Origin: Magnolia sinica
Taxonomy: Eukaryota; Streptophyta; Magnoliopsida; Magnoliales; Magnoliaceae
Direction: 5' to 3'
Assembly: GCF_029962835.1 (NCBI RefSeq)
Contig: NC_080591.1
Coordinates: 40,183,501 to 40,247,500 of the forward strand
DNA length: 64,000 bases
The stretch's first letter is position 1; the number at the start of each line of letters is the position of its first letter. A model generated the notes under the pieces. That model made no database searches. It was given only the letters and a program-made list of their open reading frames with translations, and was not told the origin of the DNA. The translations under genes were made by a program, and so were the position numbers. Positions 59,385 through 64,000 of this stretch are shown here, in pieces.

Positions 59385-59700
59385 TCTGCGTTCGATGTCA
59401 TCGATCTTAGTTCGATGTCATCGAATATTACGTTCGATGTCATCGAGTATCAGTTTGATGATAGCAGAATTTTCTCTAAAAACATTTGAAGCTTTGCTAG
59501 ACATTTTCATATGTATATATTGATGACATCGAACCTGCCTCGATGTCATCGAAGTTTGAATTTCAATGCCATCGAGACTAGTTCGAGTCATCGAGTATTT
59601 CCAGGAGTTTTTCAACTTTAGCTTGTTAGACATTTCATATGTATTTATTGATGACATTGAACTTGCCTCGATGTCCTCGAGACTAGTTCGAGTCATCGAG
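59385..59700 (-). promoter_or_regulatory. TTCGATG-N-CATCGAA palindrome array in third P1 copy
   Basis: A perfect copy at 59,411-59,425 and near copies at 59,391, 59,433, 59,540 and later. The array begins about 45 bp from the TATA-like site on the minus strand and is cut short by the Athila-like insertion. Confidence 0.6.
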
Positions 59701-59728
59701 TATTTTCAGGAGATTTTTAACTTTAGCT

Positions 59729-61484
59729 TGTCGTCGAGGGTCAAATATTACATATTGGGCCCTATTTATATCTTGGTTTTACGAACATGATGCTGCTTAA
59801 TGTCCTATTTTACTCATGTTTGTGTTACAAGGTGGATTTAAGAGCTTGGATTGGAAAAAGTGATAAAAGCATGGATTTGATGCTCAAAGATCACTAAGGC
59901 AAAGAATGGATCTGAGGAGACAAAGATTGAAGATTTCAAGGTCCTAAGATTCAAGAAAACTAAGTGGAGAAGGAACGAAGCCGAAAGAACAAGTGCAGAA
60001 TACACATTTACTGTGCCATCGAACATCATTTGATGACATCGAGGAGATATTCGATGACATCGAACACAGGTTGATGACATCAAATTTATAAAGGAAAATC
60101 GAGTTGGTTGCTGGAAGAATTTAAGACGTTTTTCGATGAGTTGAGAACTTGTTCGATGACTCGAAGCTTTGCTCGATGACATCGAAGACCTGCTCTATGA
60201 CATCGAATTTTCTGTGGAATTTTGACAAAACTTGCTGGACATATTGGGCACCATTTTCGATTACTCGAAGCACTCTTCGATGACATTGAAGATCTACTCA
60301 ATGACATCGAAGGTCTCTTCGATGACATTGAATTTATTGAAGAAATTAGAATAACTCTCTAGACTACTTTAGGTGCATTATCGATTCCTCGAACAATGCT
60401 CTATGACATAGAAGGTCGCAGAGTCTCGATGAAGCTATAAAAGTACAGAAAAAGGATGTATAAAAGGCACTTTCGATGACATCGAAGACTATTCGTTGTT
60501 ATCGAACGAATTGTGCGAAGTTATGCAAAGTGCGCAAATTTGAGGTAGTTTTCAGATTTTTACAAAGAGGGGCAAATGGAGGTGTTGCACAACTATAAAT
60601 AGGAGTCCCCAGGGCATCCTTAGGGATTTATCAAATCAATCTAGGGTTTGAGGAGTGGAGCAAATTCGTGGAGAGCTGTCACCAAGCGTTCTTCTTCTTC
60701 CTTCCTTAGTTTTTCATGCTTTCTTCTAGGGTTTTAGTTCCAATTATGACTATGGTCGGCTAAACCTCTTAGATAAGGCTAAGAGGTGAAGCTTGTAGCC
60801 TGATGGAATATTTTCTATCGCTTTGATTCGTGTTTAATGAAATCTCTTTAATTCTAGTTTGATATTTAAGAAATACTTTCAATTTTTAATGGTTTATTGT
60901 GACTCAACTTACAGTAGATCTGCGATAGCTTTGAGTATCTCTTTTCATGTATTGAGATTGTGAAATTAGGAAATCCTGTTGTTCACCATCGTCCCTTGGG
61001 CATGGTTGGATAATGGAATCCCTTCTAATCTTCATGATTCTCTTATGCTTGTTTATAAGATTGGTATATCCTATTGTGAGCCATTGTCTCCTGGGCATGG
61101 TTTTGTGATGGAATTACTTCCAGTTCTCTCAACTTTCATCCATTAAGAACTAGGTCAAAGGAAGTTTAGATTTGGTTTTACTGAGATATCTTTCAATTGG
61201 ATAAGATGGGACACTGATTCCGATTGTCCTTGAATCAAGCATAGATCTCCCTGATTGTTATAAGTGGATCCTTGGAAACCCTAGTTTTCCACCTTTCAAT
61301 TTCTTAAGTTTCTAATTAATTCTCTCACAATTACTCCCTTTACTTCTAGATTTAGGTTTACATCTTCTTCTAGTTCTACTTTTAGTTGCTTTTAGAATAC
61401 ACACGAGATTAGTCCCTATGGATTCGACCTCGGTCTCACTGAGATTATTACTACATCGTGACCCTACACTTGGGGTTGTGAACA
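59729..61484 (+). mobile_element. 5' LTR of Athila-like element
   Basis: About 1.76 kb, starting TGTCGTCGAGGGTC and ending near 'ttgtgaaca'. It is collinear with the truncated LTR at 39,801-40,896 except in the palindrome slot. TATA box 'actataaatagg' at about 60,592-60,603. Confidence 0.8.
60015..60510 (+). promoter_or_regulatory. TTCGATGACATCGAA palindrome array in Athila-like LTR
   Basis: Perfect copies at 60,050-60,064 and 60,472-60,486, with about ten variants such as TTCGATGACATTGAA and CTCGATGACATCGAA. It is the same motif as in P1 although the rest of the LTR is unrelated to P1. It ends about 80 bp before the TATA box. Confidence 0.65.
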
Positions 61485-61490
61485 AATTTT

Positions 61491-61508
61491 TGGCGCCGTT
61501 GTCGGGGA
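61491..61508 (+). other. Primer-binding site (tRNA-Asp type)
   Basis: TGGCGCCGTTGTCGGGGA, one base different from the complement of the plant tRNA-Asp 3' end, the primer used by Athila-like elements. Confidence 0.88.
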
Positions 61509-62083
61509 CTAACGGTTGCGTTTTTCTAAGATTAACAAGTTTTGGAATTAGTTTAAGATTAAGGTTTTTTTATTTTCTATTTTTAGGATTAAGATTTTTT
61601 GAATTATTTTAGAAATTAACTTTGCTTTCTAATTCTAGGTGTAGAAACTTTCCTTTTCTGTTTCTAGAAACTACTTTCTAATTCTAGGATAAAAACTTTC
61701 CTAATTTGTTTTTAAAAACTAACTTTTTAATTTTTAGAAATTTTCTATTTTCTGTTTTTAAAAACTTTCCTTTTTCATTTTTTAGAAACTAGGTTGCTTT
61801 CCTTATTTCCTTTTTAGAAACTAATTCACTTTCCTTTTTTCTTTTGAAGGATCCTAACGTAGAACCTTCTGATTTGGTAACTTCTTTCTAATTCTAGATT
61901 TCTATTTCCCTTCTTTCCTTTAGGTTTAGGTTAGAATCCGAAATTGAAGGTTGAGAGTGTTTTATGCCCAAGTGGGTCCGTGACAATACTCGATGTCTTT
62001 TGAGTAAAGGAGGATTAGTTGAGGGGTTATCTATCCATTATAGGATTAGACACCACTTGAGATCCTCAGAGTTAATTGAGGTT
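61509..62083 (+). other. Leader between PBS and gag
   Basis: T-rich sequence with repeated 'tttagaaact' and 'ctttccttttc' words. No ORF. This matches the long leader typical of the family. Confidence 0.6.
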
Positions 62084-63660
62084 ATGGCTGCAAATTAACC
62101 TGTAAATCAACTAGTGAATCAGCTGCAACCTCGAGTTGCGGAAGTCCAGGATGAGAATGAGGTGCACCATGCACCCCGCCTCGTACTTTACGAGATTACT
62201 TACAAGCAGCGGGGGTGAGCACCTCTTCTTGTATGGTTTTTCCAGGAAACATAGGAAACATGGATATTAAGCCTGGAGTGATCCAACTCCTTCAAAAGTT
62301 CCTTGGACTTAAATCTAAAAGTCCATACCTGTACTTGTAAGAATTTGACGAGGTTATAGCCACTTTATACTTTGCTAATGTGTCTGAGGACATAGTCAGG
62401 CTGAAACTCTTTCCTTTCTCCTTGAATAAAAACTTAAGACGTGGTTGCACTCACTACGTCTGCGATCTATTGGCATATGGAATTACATGATGAAGGAGTT
62501 CATAAAAAATTCTTTCCATACCATAAGACGAACACTATTAGGAAGTCGATCATGAACTTCGCCCAAAAGGAAGATGAAACATTCTTCCAATCTTAGGAAT
62601 GGTTCAAGGATCTCGTCAGTTCATGTCCACAAAACAGTTTTGAAACATGGTGCATAACAACTTTCTTCCATGATGGACTGACATCTTCCATGCCAATTTG
62701 TCGAGACGATGTGCAATAGGGAGTTCATGAACAAAAATGTCGATGAGGTGTGGGATTACTTTGACAAACTCGCTAAAACCACACAATCATGGGACATCTC
62801 CCCAAAATCTATCACCACATCTAAGTTTACCCAAGTAAGTGAGAGAGGTGGGATATACTTGTTGAAAGAGGATGATGATATAAATGCTAAAGTGGCTAGT
62901 CTCACAAGGAAGGTCGAGGCCATGAAACTTAAGAAGGATAAGGTTAAAGAAGTTGTTTGCGGTATCTATGCTTGCAACATACACACAACTAAAAATTACC
63001 CAACGATACCTGCTTTTCAAGAGGCATTGAATGAGTAATATATTGCCGTGAACAACTACCAAAGACCTTTCAGTGGACCCATCTCTAACACATACAATCC
63101 TAGTTGGAGAAATCATCCAAACTTTAGTTAGAGGAATGGACAAACTGCTACTTCGCAAGGAATCCCTAATCAATTCTTTAATCAAGGGAAACCTCAAGAG
63201 GATCTGGTTTGGAAACATATTCAAAACCAAGAGCTTATCAATCAGAGTATATTGTAAATCCTTCAAGACCTTTCAAAGACCATACAAGGGTGTGAGACAA
63301 AAAATTCAATTGGGGACAAAGGGATTCTTCCAACCCAACCTTTCCATAATCCTAAACCGCAATATGAAATAAGTGATCTATGCTCTTCAAATCAAATGGA
63401 GCAGGCTAAGTCTATCACCACTCTTTGGAGTGGGAAGATAATTGATAAATCTATTCCGATAAGGGTTGAAAAGTCTAAGGACCCGAAAGTAGATGAAACT
63501 GATAAACCTAGCAACACTCCACAAGGATTAGAACTGGAACCTCTGAGCAAGTCGATTGCCCCATTCTCCAATGGTTAATAGCACCAAAATCTCTCTCTAA
63601 CTCTCAGGACATTCTAGAGGTGTTGAAACAAGTGAAGGTCATTATTCCTTTACTGGATGC
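62084..63660 (+). pseudogene. gag remnant of Athila-like element
   Basis: The frame opens MAAN and meets TAA at 62,096-62,098, where a Gln codon (CAA) would fit the following PVNQLVNQLQPR. Recognisable pieces are SEDIVRLKLFPFSLN (capsid-like), an 'EDETFFQ...WFKDLVSSCP' region, a KVASLTRKVEAMKLKK linker (ORF 62,709-63,038) and NTYNPSWRNHPNF near 63,095. Several frameshifts separate them. In working elements the protein coats the RNA. Confidence 0.8.
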
Positions 63661-63689
63661 AGTTAAATAAATTCCTTTATATGCCAAAT

Positions 63690-64000
63690 TTTTGAAAGAC
63701 TTATGTACGACCAAAAGACGACAAAACATTCAAAAGAAAATCTTTTTAACTGAAAAAATGAGTGTCATCCAAAAGTAAGATGTGCCACAGAAATACAAAG
63801 ATCCCAGTAGCCCAACCATTACTTGTGTAATTGGGAATTACCGCATTGAGCATGCACTTCTTGACTTAGGAGTGAGCGTAAATCTGATTCCTTACTCGGT
63901 CTACGAACAACTAGGTTTGGGTGAATTGAAACCTACTCGAACCACATTACAACTTTCTGATCGTACAGTTCGTGTGCCGAGAGGGATAATTGAGGATGTG
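63690..64000 (+). pseudogene. Aspartic protease of Athila-like element, partial
   Basis: From 63,821 the frame is open to the window edge. It reads CVIGNYRIEHALLDLGVSVN and then PYSVYEQLGLGELKPT and RVPRGIIEDV. This is the Athila protease; the catalytic Asp is at 63,863-63,865 (DLGVS, family DLGAS). A TAA just upstream (about 63,776) breaks the link to gag. Confidence 0.85.

Larger units (their letters stand above)
47647..59728 (-). mobile_element. P1 LTR copy, split by nested insertions
   Basis: Parts are 47,647-47,796 and 58,113-59,728. The left part begins TGAAATTGCAG like the copy at 1805 and includes a G-expanded 'ggggtgtgaataggac'. The right part continues with 'ggcttccaagccaagtagaggatccaatcaca', the TACACAAGG leader (about 58,455-58,810), TATA (59,339-59,346) and the palindrome array. 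It is interrupted at 47,797 by X and at 59,729 by an Athila-like LTR, so its own LTR start is not seen. Confidence 0.75.
59729..64000 (+). mobile_element. Athila-like Ty3/gypsy element, 5' part (continues past window)
   Basis: 5' LTR 59,729-61,484, PBS 61,491-61,508, a leader, a broken gag from ATG 62,084, and protease in frame to the window end. It is inserted into the palindrome array of a P1 LTR. RT, integrase and the 3' LTR lie beyond 64,000 if present. gag has stops and frameshifts, so this copy looks inactive. Confidence 0.88.

Overview
This window is nuclear DNA of a flowering plant. It carries intron-containing remnants of plant genes, a tRNA-derived SINE, an En/Spm (CACTA) transposon end, and at least five families of plant LTR retrotransposons. 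The many copies of a degenerate phrase built on 'gtgggtcccaccgtccagatggacggtgtggat' remind me of large magnoliid-type genomes, but that taxonomic guess is weak. All boundaries were read by eye, and no alignment was run.

Layout. Positions 1-6.4 kb: a piece of an LTR family I call P1 (plus), cut by a Ty1/copia LTR (family P2, plus). P2 is itself cut by a second P1 LTR (minus, target-site duplication GAGAT) and by the end of a CACTA transposon that carries about 34 copies of a 42-bp hairpin unit. Positions 6,536-24,156: a complete but dead Ty3/gypsy element of Del/Tekay type (minus) with 4.1-kb LTRs, a perfect AACCT duplication, a PBS, a PPT and decayed gag-pol. Its 3' LTR is split by a 4.8-kb solo-LTR-like element of family X. 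Positions 24.2-35 kb: the only gene-like stretch. It holds a MITE-like repeat, an unrecognised 112-codon ORF, the first four exons of a PRD3/PAIR1 (meiotic double-strand-break factor) homologue with an in-frame stop and a SINE in intron 2, a plastid-type trnQ relic, and one exon of the proteasome ATPase RPT6 with a frameshift. Positions 35-47.6 kb: a Tekay LTR fragment, a P1 LTR, the 3' end of an Athila-like gypsy element, and a truncated copia element with LTR, PBS and gag. Positions 47.6-59.7 kb: a four-level nest, P1 > X > Tekay solo LTR > copia solo LTR. Positions 59.7-64 kb: an Athila-like element (LTR, PBS complementary to tRNA-Asp, gag, protease) that runs off the window.

No intact protein-coding gene of known function was found. 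The most interesting structure is shared by unrelated LTR families. Each has a cluster of short near-perfect palindromes immediately upstream of its TATA box: TTCGATG-N-CATCGAA in P1, CTCGAC-NN-GTCGAG in P2, TTCGGTC-N-GACCGAA in one Athila-like LTR. Two LTRs of the same Athila-like family carry different palindromes in the same slot, and one of these is the P1 palindrome. This looks like exchangeable cis-regulatory cassettes. Most in-frame stops can be explained by C-to-T or G-to-A change, as expected for methylated, silenced DNA.
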